Source: Pegoplata infirma
Lineage: Eukaryota > Arthropoda > Insecta > Diptera > Anthomyiidae
DNA length: 64,000 nucleotides
NCBI GenBank assembly: GCA_963921195.1
Contig: OY992538.1
Coordinates: 238,941,462-239,005,461, forward strand
Reading direction: 5' to 3'
Shown here: one piece after another, positions 1-10,800 of the stretch
Numbering within the stretch: the stretch's first letter is position 1
How the letters are laid out: the number at the start of each line of letters is the position of its first letter
Notes under the pieces: model-generated
What the model was told of the DNA's origin: nothing
Databases searched by the model: none
What the model saw: only the letters and a program-made list of their open reading frames with translations
Program-made: the position numbers and the translations under genes

Positions 1-1068
1 CCACATTTATGCTAAAATAATTTTTCTATAAAATTTTTGTAAAAATTTGTATATTTGTTGAATTTAAAACTTTCACAGAATAAATCCATATTAATATAAT
101 AAATGTTGTGTAGGATTTTATTTACCACCGACCAACTGACCCTTTATGTAAAATTTTCTCCAGTGACTGCTGCCTACGCTTTTTCTTGAAGTGAAGGATC
201 CGCTATAGCTTCACGAATTTATTTAAAAGCATCCTGTAAAAATAGAAAATTATTACAATCATAAATTTTTAATTTAAAAAACTAGTAAATCCCATTGGTC
301 TTTTGGTTAGGAGGAACACTTACTTTGTGATTCCATTTGTAACTCATCAAAACAGGTCTGGACTCTATTGGCTTTGCTTTATAAATGAGTTTTTTGGTTT
401 TAATTTTATGACTAAAGGGAGGACTGGTGTCCACGCTTTTTATTGTAGTGAAGGATTCGCCATAGCTTCAAAAATTTATTTTGCAGTACCCTGTAAAAAT
501 AGAAAATTATTACCAAACACAAATTTTTAACTAAAAATCTATTAAACCTTATTGGTGTCTTCGGAATAGGGGTATACTTACTTTATCATTCCATTTGTAA
601 TTCATTGAAACAAACGTCTGGGACTAAATTGGTTTTTCTTAATGAATGGTGTTTTAAGTGATGAAAGCAAAATTAACTTTAGCATTCTTTTATCTTACAT
701 TTATTTATCTTTTAAAAAACTATTTATTTATTTATTTTTATCTATTAATTTATTTTAATTTTATTTATCAATTTCCTTTTTACGTTTTTATAACACAAAA
801 AATAAACGAAGCACGCACACAAAAATACAAAATGAAAATGGCAGTCTGTATTTGTTTTTTTGTTGTTGTTTTCTTTCGATAAATTTTTGTGCAAGTAATT
901 TGCGTTATTGTGCATGTTACTTGGTAATTTTACATAAAAAATGAATTATGTTACTTTAACATCGACAAGCATAATTTTAGCAAAAATTTGGTAAAAATTT
1001 TTTTTTGGTATGAAAAAAGTTTTACCAAGTAGGATTGCTCAATCTTACACAGATTTTTTTTTTGCGTG
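1..1068. mobile_element. CACGC-TIR element, right part (copy 1)
   Basis: Non-coding element cut by the window start. Its right end reads TTTTTTTGCGTG followed by TA, and the rest matches the complete copy at 44242-45522. The dinucleotide TSD suggests a Tc1/mariner-like MITE. The AT-rich open frames inside are not conserved between copies. Confidence 0.75.
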
Positions 1069-1364
1069 TATTTAATATCAAATTAGATTCTTTTTTTATA
1101 AAAAATGGATTTTGTCTTTCATTTAATTAAATTTATTACTTATATTGCTTTATTCAACGTTTTTTTAAAGAATATACGCACTATTGATAGTTTAAAAACT
1201 TTTTTTCTCTTTTGTTTTTTGCTTTGTTGTTGTTCTCCTTTATGTTGTATTGTTTTTATTAAACGTCAAAAGTTACATAATGTGCTGTCACTAATACTTA
1301 TTCAAGCGAAATACGACTCTGTTACACTTCTATTTTTTTCTATGATTGTGAAGAAACACTTAGG
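1069..1364. repeat. Dispersed repeat, paralogue of 31588-31880
   Basis: The block starting TATTTAATATCAAATT is repeated with few differences at 31588-31880. At 31588 it has no CACGC element beside it, so that copy looks like the empty site for copy 1. Both copies contain a short open frame (MDFVFHLIKF / MEFVVHLIKF), which I regard as a by-product of repeat similarity. Class unknown. Confidence 0.55.
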
Positions 1365-1928
1365 CACAGACTATAAACAGACTCGACAGTAGAGTTTTAT
1401 TAGAAAAAATGGGGAAAAATTAAGCGATTTTAGGATAAAACAGAGCGGTTTTTTGTCCGTTTTACGCTAACATGGCAACCCTTTCTACGACTTAGGAGTG
1501 AGTGAAACCAGAGTCATAGAGTAGTCCAACAAATGGCGTTTGAAAAAGTAGTAAACAAAAACCATATGGTATTGTTTACGAAATTTTATCACAAATCGAA
1601 ATGTGAGCGAGATGGAAGATACCAGTTTTACAGTGAGAATGCAGATTGTTTTTTGTCTCTCTTTGCTTTGCGTTTGAACTTTAGTTTGGCATTGCCAGAA
1701 TTTTCCAATTATCTTTGGTGATGCCAGATCTACAAAACGGTCGATGGATTACTATGTCACTATGAGTGAAACAACAAAAACCGATCTGGCATCTATTTTT
1801 CTTATGGCGCGTTATATCAGTTTTCTCTTTCTAACCTAATTCGTAGAATAATTTGAAAATATTAACCATATGGTTCAGAACTACTTTTTTGACACCTGTC
1901 ACTTATGTCGAGTCTGTATTAGTCTGTG
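1365..1928. mobile_element. CACAGACT element with 7-bp TSD (split copy)
   Basis: Termini CACAGACT and AGTCTGTG flanked by the exact 7-bp repeat ACTTAGG (1358-1364 and 1929-1935). It is split by the hAT-type MITE at 1509-1764. Without that insertion it is about 300 bp, like the other copies. Confidence 0.8.
1509..1764. mobile_element. hAT-type MITE (CAGAGTCATAG family)
   Basis: 256-bp element with ends CAGAGTCATAGAGTAGTCC and GGATTACTATGTCACTATG and exact 8-bp TSD AGTGAAAC (1501-1508 and 1765-1772). It carries a 62-codon frame starting MAFEKVVNKNHM that recurs in other copies; I do not recognise it as a transposase. Confidence 0.82.
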
Positions 1929-1942
1929 ACTTAGGAGAGTTA

Positions 1943-2106
1943 GAGAATAATCACAATTGGAGCGGAAAGCGTTTTTCCGCAACTGTTCACATACGTTTTA
2001 TATGACAACAAAATTCCGCCGCGTTTTTCCGCCAAACTAGATTCAATTCTATTTTTATGAGGACAATTGCGTTTTTCCGCTTCCCGCTCCAATTGTGATT
2101 ATTCTC
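1943..2106. mobile_element. Harbinger-like foldback MITE, copy 1
   Basis: 164 bp with long inverted ends beginning GAGAATAATCACAATTGG and 3-bp TSD TTA, the pattern of PIF/Harbinger MITEs. Related copies lie at 3111, 6797 and 31078. Confidence 0.82.
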
Positions 2107-2292
2107 TTAAGGTAGAAACAGAACAAGCACGGCACGGGGGACGGTTGCCGTTTCCGGAGAATATAAGCCCAAAACAATGACGGGGGACGGCGACGGCAAA
2201 AAATGTCATTTGTTTGTTCAGTGGTGCCAGCTTTTAATAAAATTAGAGTAATTTTACGGAAAAATTCGCTTATCACATAGTCAATGTGGTTA

Positions 2293-2491
2293 AGGCCATG
2301 TTCACACGCTAGTCTGTATACAGTATAAAACTGTATACAGACTAGCGTGATTTTAAAATCACCATGTGATTTTCCTTTGAACAAAATCACATAGTGATTT
2401 ACAAAATCATCTCAAATTGTACTAGCATAAAGAAAAATTGCAAAATCATCTCAACTTACCATGGTAAGTTCTTGTAGTGTGAACATGGCCT
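2293..2491. mobile_element. Foldback MITE (AGGCCATGTTCACAC ends)
   Basis: Inverted ends AGGCCATGTTCACAC / GTGTGAACATGGCCT with TSD TA (or TTA). The inside holds further palindromes such as CTGTATACAG. A one-ended relative begins near 20481. Confidence 0.75.
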
Positions 2492-2493
2492 TA

Positions 2494-3110
2494 GTTGACA
2501 CTACTGTACGTTTGTTACATCATTGTGAATGAAATTAGGAAGAAAACTGACCTTAAAAGCCCGTTTTTAGAAATAATTTCTATAAAAACCAATTAATCAT
2601 TAATAAAAAGGTCGATTAAATATATTAAAAGAAAAAATTAAAAATTGTTGTGAAAATGCGGCAAGCCTGGAGTGTGAGAGGGAGGATGATTGAGAGAACC
2701 CGGAGATAAAATAAAATAAGTTTTAATTTTTTGTCGTGCCGGTCACGGTTTTTAAATGTCAAATCGTATGGAAAAAGTCGTGCCGTGCTCGTTCTGTTCC
2801 TACACTTAGGGTATCATCACAATACAGCAGCAGACGGCAAAATTTAACAAAATACATGCACAGTAAAAAGTTTTGGGTTAATTTTAATTCCTAGCTGGTG
2901 TGTATATATAACAATGCCAAAAATAATTTAATTTATTACATAAAAAGTTTAATTTTAAAGAGATAAAAAGAGAGTGAGAGAGTGGATTTTGAATGTATTT
3001 TTAGGTGTTATAATAAAACCAAAATATGGAAATTATTTTACACCTAAACAGGTGTTTATTTGAACAAGGCAGGACTTAAATTTCTCCAAAAATAAATAAA
3101 ACAAATGTAA
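2494..3110. repeat. Gene-free stretch with degraded repeat pieces
   Basis: No gene seen. The blocks near 2110-2225 and 2740-2800 (tgccggtcacgg, gtcgtgccg) recur inverted near 30430-30620 and in part at 27905-27950, so they belong to an unclassified dispersed repeat. Confidence 0.4.
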
Positions 3111-3247
3111 GAGAATAATCACAATTGGAGCGGGAAGCGGAAAAACGCAATTGTCCTCATAAAAATAGCATTGAATCTAGTTTGGCATATAAAACGTATG
3201 TGAACAGTTGCGGAAAAACGCTTCCCGCTCCAATTGTGATTATTCTC
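3111..3247. mobile_element. Harbinger-like foldback MITE, copy 2
   Basis: 137-bp shortened relative of the element at 1943, same GAGAATAATC ends, TSD TAA. Confidence 0.78.
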
Positions 3248-3718
3248 TAAGGTTATGTTTTTTTATATGTTTGTGTATTGAATACAAATACAGACCAAAT
3301 ACATGAATAAAGTTAACATCCAGAGGACTATTGATTTGTCACCCAAACTCAGCACAACTCTGCATAAAATAAACTGCTACTGCTTCTATATTAAGAAATT
3401 ATTCCTGGGGGTAGGCACAGTCGTGATCCAAAAATTCCATCTCTCTGCCTTCTGCTTCAAGATTCAGCTGGCCTAAAAGTAAAGTTAATCAAAAATCAAT
3501 TAAAATGATTGATAAACGTTTGTAGTCAATACTTACTTGATATTTATATTTCGGTCGGAGTAAAATCTTCACTTTCTGGATCACAAATTTTGATAATATA
3601 AAGATTTTACTTTTGTGTACATTGCTAACCTCTTTTCTCACTTCCATTGAATGAATAATCATTTTTTGTTCACTCAATATGACAGCTGTTTTCAATTCCT
3701 TGTTAAGTGTTTATCTTA
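3248..3718. other. No feature recognised
   Basis: AT-rich sequence without a supportable gene or repeat boundary. A 68-codon minus-strand frame at 3489-3695 has no recognisable motif and is probably chance. Confidence 0.3.
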
Positions 3719-4009
3719 TACCATATTCGCATACAATGTTTAAAACATTGTTTAACTTTTGTGTTTAAAATTAAACGAAAGTGTTCGCACTGCCAGTAGT
3801 TTAAAAAAGCATCCGCTTCTCTTCTGGTTCGTTTAGCAGCGGCTGTTTTTTTCATGACAACTTAACACAGGGTTGTTATTTCGTGTTTCCGAGATGTTTT
3901 GGAAATGTTTTGGAGATGTTTTCGAGATGTTTAAAATTAAACGATGTTTTGTTTTGAATGTATGGGGAAACACATGTTTAAATTAAAACATGCCAATGTG
4001 AATATGGTA
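3719..4009. mobile_element. Harbinger-like foldback MITE (TACCATATTCGC ends)
   Basis: Ends TACCATATTCGC / GTGAATATGGTA with TSD TTA; 291 bp. Same family as 5820-5947 and the 47-bp remnant at 20339-20385. Confidence 0.8.
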
Positions 4010-5206
4010 TTAAACTTGATGAAATACAATTTTTTGATGACGTTTGACGTTTATAACCCATTTCGGATTTAACTTTGAGTTTAATTCCAAAGTAGTTTAA
4101 AATGTGCTCCGCTAGGTTTTAAATATAACCCAAAACTTTTTACTGTGTGTAAACATTTTGCTGTCTGCTGCTGTATTGTGAAGAGACACTCAAAGTTATA
4201 AAGTAATCCATCGACCGTTTTGTAGATCTGGCATCACCAAAGATAATTGGAAAATTCTGGCAATGCCAAACTAAAGTTTAAACGCAAACACTGATGCCAA
4301 CTTTTTTTTACAAAAACCCGCTAAATCAGGAAAAAAAATCTCCAGAAAACACCAAATTCAAAAACAGAAAATAAATTTAGCTATTTAATAGCTAAATATC
4401 ATGAAATTTGAAAGGTAGCGGTTTTTTGAAAAAAATGTAACGTTTTTTTTTAAATAATGTATGTATTAGCTATTAAAACAGAATGTTATAAAACGAGAAT
4501 TTTTTAACAAAGCAAGTAGAGATGCGAGCGTGACACGAATTTTTCGTAATTCACGCGTGATCGTAAGTGAAATTTAATTCATACAAAATAATTAACACAA
4601 AATTGTGATTTAAATAAATTTTTAAAATTGTTTTAAGGAAATTAAATACTTTTTGTGCAAGAAATCGAAAACAGTAAAATAAAAATATGTTAATTTAAAT
4701 TTCGTGAGTCTTCGTGAGCGCGAGAAAAATTTTAGTTACTCACGTGAGCGTGCGTGAACGTGAGCAAAACTAAATTTCGTGCGTGAGTGTGTGTATGCAA
4801 TATTTTTATTTCGTGACCGTGCGTGAGTTAAAATGCACTCACGCGCCCAATTCTAATAGCAAGTTTAAAAATTACAGAATCGAATACACCTGTTTTGGCC
4901 ATAGCCAAATATTCGGCAAAATTGTAACTATTCAGCCGAAACCAAAGCCGAATATTAAAAATAAATATTTATGTAGGAAAAACAAGCGAACAAGTTAAAT
5001 TTGACTTACAAGGGAGGTCTCCCTGGTTCACCCTCCAAACTTCATGAAATTTGGATACGTATTTTTTTTAGCGGCCTAAACTCAAAGGTATTTAAAATAC
5101 CTACTCTTATTGTTAGTGCCAAAAAAGTTAATATTTTTCGACTAATTAACAAAAATGTCCTAAAATGTTGCTACTTTACTCAATATGACGAAAAGCTGTG
5201 CATGCA

Positions 5207-6311
5207 CACCGAACCAAATACGGCAGTAATATTTACGAAAAAGCATGTTGATTTGACGAAAGAACAATCATTATACAGCTAACAAAACAGGGGTGTTGAT
5301 TTGAATAAAATTTTCGTTAATTTATATTTGAGATAAATTTGACGAAATTTCGTCAAATTAACAGAATTATTTTCGTCAATTTGAATAAAATAGTTTATTC
5401 AATTGGAATAAATATCATCAATTTAACTAAATAATTTTCGTAGATTCCACGATATTTTATCAATTTTACTACCCTTACAAAAATAAAATATCCATAAATA
5501 TTATTTTTGTTATTATTTTAATTTTTTTATTGAATAGAATATTTTAATATTTAAAGACTTAAAAAATTTTAACTATAATAAACAAAAAACAAATACAAAA
5601 TAATTAATAATTGAACTAATTTAAATATAAACTTACACAAAGGGGAAAACGAATGACTTTTTACAGCAAATGACGAAGGAAATGTACATATTTCCAAATT
5701 CCAGACTTGTTTATTGTTTATTTTTGAACCCTTGTCAATATAATATGTATGTAGAATACCTAAAAACATTAATAAAAATTAGTTGTTTGTAAATTTAATT
5801 TTTATATAATCATTACTTATACCAAATTCGCATTCATTTTTTTAAACATGTTTAAGCACTTAAACATGTTTATGTACCGTAACAAGTTTAAATTTAAACA
5901 TGTTTAAGTGGTTAAACATGTTTAAAAAAATGAATGCGAATTTGGTATTACTCAAAATTTAAAGATGTTTTCACATAAAATTTTGCAGCATTTGAAAACC
6001 ATGCCAAAAATGGCATAAAAACTAATAGCTTTAGGCAATTGGATAAAATTCCATTAAAAAATAAATTAATTTTCACAAAAAATACATTTTTTTCATAACG
6101 CTGCACATTGAAAAAATAATGGCGTCCAAACTAATAATATTAGTCAATTTGACGAAATTTTGTCAATTTTACTTCTTCAGAGGATGTAAACTTGACGAAA
6201 TTTCGTTGATTTGAATAAAATTTGTTGAATATTAAAAAAAAAATTGACAAAATTTTGTTAAAGATCTACGAAAATTTTTTGTTGATTTTACCAACGAGAT
6301 TTGGTTCGGTG
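5207..6311. mobile_element. CACCGAACC-TIR element, copy 1
   Basis: 1.1 kb, ends CACCGAACCAAAT / ATTTGGTTCGGTG, flanked by CA on both sides. Rich in 'gaaatttcgtcaa' repeats; no coding capacity. The second copy (38885-39876) is flanked by TA. Confidence 0.78.
5820..5947. mobile_element. Harbinger-like foldback MITE, nearly perfect hairpin
   Basis: 128 bp, ends TACCAAATTCGC / GCGAATTTGGTA, TSD TTA, arms of AAACATGTTTAA repeats. Nested within 5207-6311. Confidence 0.82.
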
Positions 6312-6796
6312 CATGTTTGGCCAAGGGAATTGGTTTTATTTTGTAGAGCAAAAAAAAAAAAATAAAGGGGCACGTTTTTTTAGCGCTCCAAGTTTATGTT
6401 TCGATGCAAATAAGGAATAAAAACGCAGGAAACGATCAAAAACTAACCACAAAAATATTAGTTTTTAACCCTTTCCTGCGTTTTAATAGTCATTTGTAAA
6501 ATTATACAAACGGTATATTCGTCCTTTTTCGCATACACTGTTCATTTTTTAATTCTGTTAATTTTTGACAAGCCGCTCTACAAGTTCTCTCATCTAAACT
6601 GCTCTTTAATAAAAACAAAAAATTAAAAGTGTGAAAAATTTTAAGTTTTTTTTAATTGTTAATTTGTGACTGGTAAAAATCGCTAGATTTCCCGCTGCCC
6701 GCTAAATCACTTTTTTTCCCGCTAGACGCAAAATAAAAAAGCTAGTTTTAGCGGGAAAAACACCAAATTGGCAACAGTGAACGCAAAGCAAAGAGA

Positions 6797-6960
6797 GACA
6801 ATAATCACAATTGGAGCGGCAAGCGGTTTTCCGCAATTGTCCACATAAAAATAGAATTGAATCTAGTTTGGCGGAAAAACGCGGCGGTTTTTTGTTTTAA
6901 TACAAAACGTGTATAAACAGTTGCGGAAAACCGCTTCCCGCTCCAATTGTGATTATTCTC
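6797..6960. mobile_element. Harbinger-like foldback MITE, copy 3
   Basis: 164 bp, left end GACAATAATCAC, right end GATTATTCTC, flanked by AGA. Inserted in the split hAT MITE. Confidence 0.76.
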
Positions 6961-6988
6961 AGAGACAAAAAACAATCTGCATTCTCAC

Positions 6989-7567
6989 CACTGTTGCCAA
7001 CTATTTTTAATCAAAAACCTCTAAATTTCACTAAAAAAGCGCTAGAAACCGCCAAAAATAAATTTAGCGGGGAAAATTTAAAATTCTCCCGCTAAATTAC
7101 GAAAAAAGCGCTAAAACCCGAAAAACTTGGCATTTTTGTTTGACAAAAAAGAAAAAAATAAAAAAAACCTCCAAATTATTTTTTTCTACGAAAATTTACT
7201 TTTCACTAAAAACGCGCAAGATTCCGCAAAAAAAATTTAGCGGAAAAATATAAAATTCTCCCGCTAAGTTACAAAAAAAGCGCTAAAATTCGACAAACTT
7301 GGCGTTTTCGATTGAAAAAAAAGATTGGAAAAAAACCTCTAAATTTTTCCAACTAAATCCAAACAAAAAGCGCTAGATTTTCCCGCTAAAGCACCGTTCC
7401 CGCTAAAAAAATTGGAAAAAAACCTCTAAATTTTTCCAACTAAATCCAAACAAAAAGCGCTAGATTTTCCCGCTAAAGCACCGTTCCCGCTAAAACCAAT
7501 TTTCCCCCGCTAAATCGAAACAAAAAGCGCTAGATTTAGCGGGAAAACCTCCAACTTGGCAACAGTG
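6989..7567. mobile_element. hAT element, short copy (CACTGTTGCCAA ends)
   Basis: 579 bp, ends CACTGTTGCCAA / TTGGCAACAGTG, exact 8-bp TSD ATTCTCAC (6981-6988 and 7568-7575). Same family as 4289-6779. An internal 87-bp tandem duplication lies at 7324-7497. Confidence 0.82.
7324..7497. repeat. Tandem duplication, two 87-bp units
   Basis: Two nearly identical units, each starting ATTGGAAAAAAACC, at 7324 and 7411 inside the hAT element. Confidence 0.8.
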
Positions 7568-7803
7568 ATTCTCACTGTAAAACTGGTATCTTCCATCTCG
7601 CTCACATTTCGATTTGTGATAAAATTTCGTAAACAATACCATATGGTTTTTGTTTACTACTTTTTCAAACGCCATTTGTTGGACTACTCTATGACTCTGC
7701 GTAGGTACTTTCAAAAAAAATCTACTGGCAACACTGTATCAAACTGGAAACTCTTATTGCACATTTCGTTTCAATTAAAAACTTTTAACAACAAAATTAA
7801 AAT

Positions 7804-10800
7804 ATGGCGAATATTTTAAATGAAAATTTTGAACTTTTAAAGCACTTGTTTACAGATTGCTTAAGTGCTAAAAATGACCCTAAGAATGTAAGTAAATTAC
7901 TATTGCAAGGAATTGAAAACTCACGCAAATCGTCTTTAATTTTTCAGAAAATTGACTTGGATGAAAAGCTTAAAATTGGCTCATTGGAATTTGTTTTAAT
8001 AAAAAAAATTAATCGTTTGGTAAAATATAAGGTACGATCTGGGCGAGAAGAGTTGCAAGCCAAGAAAACTTTGGTCGATTGCAATCGATTGCATTTACAA
8101 AATCTTCTCTATGAAGTCAACTATCTTAAACGGGAAATCAAACATTGTTACAAGTTTAAAAGCCAAGATGAAGACATTGATATCTATGAAGAGATTTCTA
8201 CTCCGGTTTCCGAACCGGAACTGCATCACAAGGAACGTATAGCACGATTAGAGAGAGAACTTAACTTGCGTAAAAAACTTTCTGAGGATTGCACCAACCT
8301 ATTGCAAGAGAAAACCAAAGTGTTCAATGAAATTATAATTAAAATGGAAAATCTTTCTACATTTGCACCATCACTGCGTGTTCTATTAAATGCAACTCGA
8401 CCTTTGCAGGATGCGCTGCAACTACCTATTGAACAAAAATGGAAATTAGAACACAAAGTTCACATGTTACCGCAGCATCTCTATTTGACCTATGTCAATC
8501 TGAGAGCAATTGAAATGATGGAAGCAAGTTTTGAACTTGCAGTAATGGGTCAAGAAGATGATGTTAAGGTGTATGAGTTTAGGAGAAATCAGAAAACCGC
8601 CGAGCAACTAGAACAAATTTCTTGTATGCAACCCCACCCTCTTTATCTGCAAATAAAGGTAAGATTGTTTAATTTTATACACCTATTAATTTGTGAATTT
8701 CGTAACCTAAAATGCATAACGCCCTAACTAACATTTTATAAATTTTACAGGAGAAGCAAAAAACGTGTTTATATAAAAACTATAAAAGTTTTCTTTATAA
8801 ATTTCTCAAATATTAGTGTTATATATGAAATGTTATATATGAAATCTACTTGTGATTTGTCAACTTTACGAAAAAGAACTTTGTCTACAATCATGTTATT
8901 TTTCTTTACTTTGTCACATAATTTGATTTGTAAAATTATTCATTCTATCATTTTTTTCACAAATAAGTGTTCATATAATTTTGTTATTTTTTTATAAATA
9001 AATATTGAAAAAACCAAAATACAAAATTGGTGTCAGAAGTGGGATCCAAAAGAAAGGAGAAATGAGTATCCCACAAGAACAATTAGCCTCGGTCATGTCA
9101 ATGCTTGCTGAAGCGATTCGTACCGCAGTTTCGGATGCAGTATCTACAGGTCCTTCACCTTCAACATCATCAACGGGACTTTCTTCAAAGGCACCACAGT
9201 TTTCAATGGGCGAATACAAACAGACGGATGGGGCAACAGTTGCAGATTATTTCACTAGATTTGATTGGGCGTTGCAGTTATCAAAAGTTTCCGAAACCGA
9301 CTATGCAAATTATGCTCGCGTTCATATGGGCTCTCAATTAAATACAGCTTTAAAGTTACTATCGCATCCGAAACTTCCAGGAGATTTAAATTATGTAGAA
9401 ATAAAAGATACCCTAATTAAACATTTTGATGGAAGGAAAAACAAATACGCTGAAAGTGTGAAATTCAGGCAGATTAAACAGGAACCAGGCGAGTCAATTG
9501 CAAATTTCAGTCTACGGTTGAAACATGGGGCAGCTTTTTGTGAGTATAATGAATTTTTAGACAGGATGCTTATTGAGCAATTGCTCATGGGGTTAGAATC
9601 GAGGAGTATTTGTGACGACTTGATTGCCAGAAAACCAAAAACGTTTAACGAGGCATATGAAGCCGCGTATACAAGGGAATTAACACAGCATGCAACTAAA
9701 GAAATAAACGCTGGTGATACATCACCAGCTGAACAAACATGTAAGTTGGGGTTTGGACCGGTTAAAATCAAAAATAATTTCAAAAAAGAATCGGGGTCAT
9801 CTAATAAGTTAAAATGTTATGGATGTAATGGAAACCATATGAGAAAAGATTGTAAGTTCAAAAACTCAAAATGTTTCGAATGTGGCAAGCTGGGACACAT
9901 TTCAAAGGTATGTAGAGCTAAAACTGGTCAAGTATCAATTGAAGAGGACAATGAAAATCAGCCAGTTGAACAATTATTTTTGGTAAATAATATTAAACCA
10001 ACAAAAGCGTATGATAAAAAAATGATTTCCTTCACGGGTGATGGAAGGGTTTTAGAAATGGAGTTAGATACGGGGGCACCTTGTAGTATAATTAGCATAA
10101 AAAATTTACGGTCTATTAAACCTAACTGCAAAGTACATAAATCCGATAGAAAATTTTCAAGCTACACTGGCCATAAAATTAATTGCATTGGTAGAGTGAT
10201 AGTAAACGTGACTTTGGGAAAAACATCTCGTGTGTTAAATCTTTATGTAGTAGATGATGAATTGGACACTTTGTGTGGTCGCGAATGGATAGCTCATTTC
10301 GCACATGACATTAATTTTACTGAGTTGTTTTCATTTCCTGAACGGGAAAATTATTCACAGGACAATGGGTTTAATGTGACGACATGTCACAATATTATTT
10401 CTGAGATACCTACTCTTGATTTAGTTCAGAAATCTCAACTTCAACAAACAATTGACCGCTTTGATGATGTTTTTGGAAAATCGGCAGGGAAACTAAAGGA
10501 CCCATTTTTGCTAGACCACGTGATGTTCCTTTAGCGTTAAGGGAATCATATGCCAAAGAAATTGATGCAAAAATTGCAGCGGGGTTTTACAAGAAGGTAG
10601 AGTTTTCCGAATGGGCATCCACAACCCATGTAGTAACCAAGAAGAATGGAGCAATACGAATTACGGGGAATTATAAACCTACGGTCAATCCTCAAATGAT
10701 AATTGATGAACATCCCATCCCAAAAGCAGAGGATTTGTTTAATAAAATGAAAGGTGCTACTATTTTTGCTCACTTAGATGTTACAGATGCGTATACACAT

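Larger units (their letters stand above)
4289..6779. mobile_element. hAT element, 2.5 kb non-autonomous (CACTG...CAGTG ends)
   Basis: Ends CACTGATGCCAAC and TTGGCAACAGTG, with exact 8-bp TSD AACGCAAA (4281-4288 and 6780-6787). No transposase frame. Both ends carry related 'cgctaaat / gcgggaaaa' subterminal motifs. It contains the TA/CA-type element at 5207-6311. Confidence 0.8.
4193..7699. mobile_element. CAGAGTCATAG-family hAT MITE, split by nested insertions
   Basis: An inverted copy of the 256-bp hAT MITE (4193-4288, 6780-6796, 6961-6988 and 7568-7699), split by a hAT element at 4289-6779, a Harbinger MITE at 6797-6960 and a second hAT element at 6989-7567. The pieces rejoin exactly after one copy of each TSD is removed. 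Its right end (CTATGACTCTG) lies about 105 bp before the thoc5 start codon. No flanking 8-bp TSD was found for the outer copy. Confidence 0.72.

Noticed and set aside
658..1392. Small frames in the first 1.4 kb
   Set aside because: They are AT-rich low-complexity translations within repeats, not conserved between copies beyond nucleotide similarity.
8749..8815. Possible short second exon of thoc5 after an acceptor at 8749
   Set aside because: It stops after about 20 codons and does not match the family, while 19152 does.
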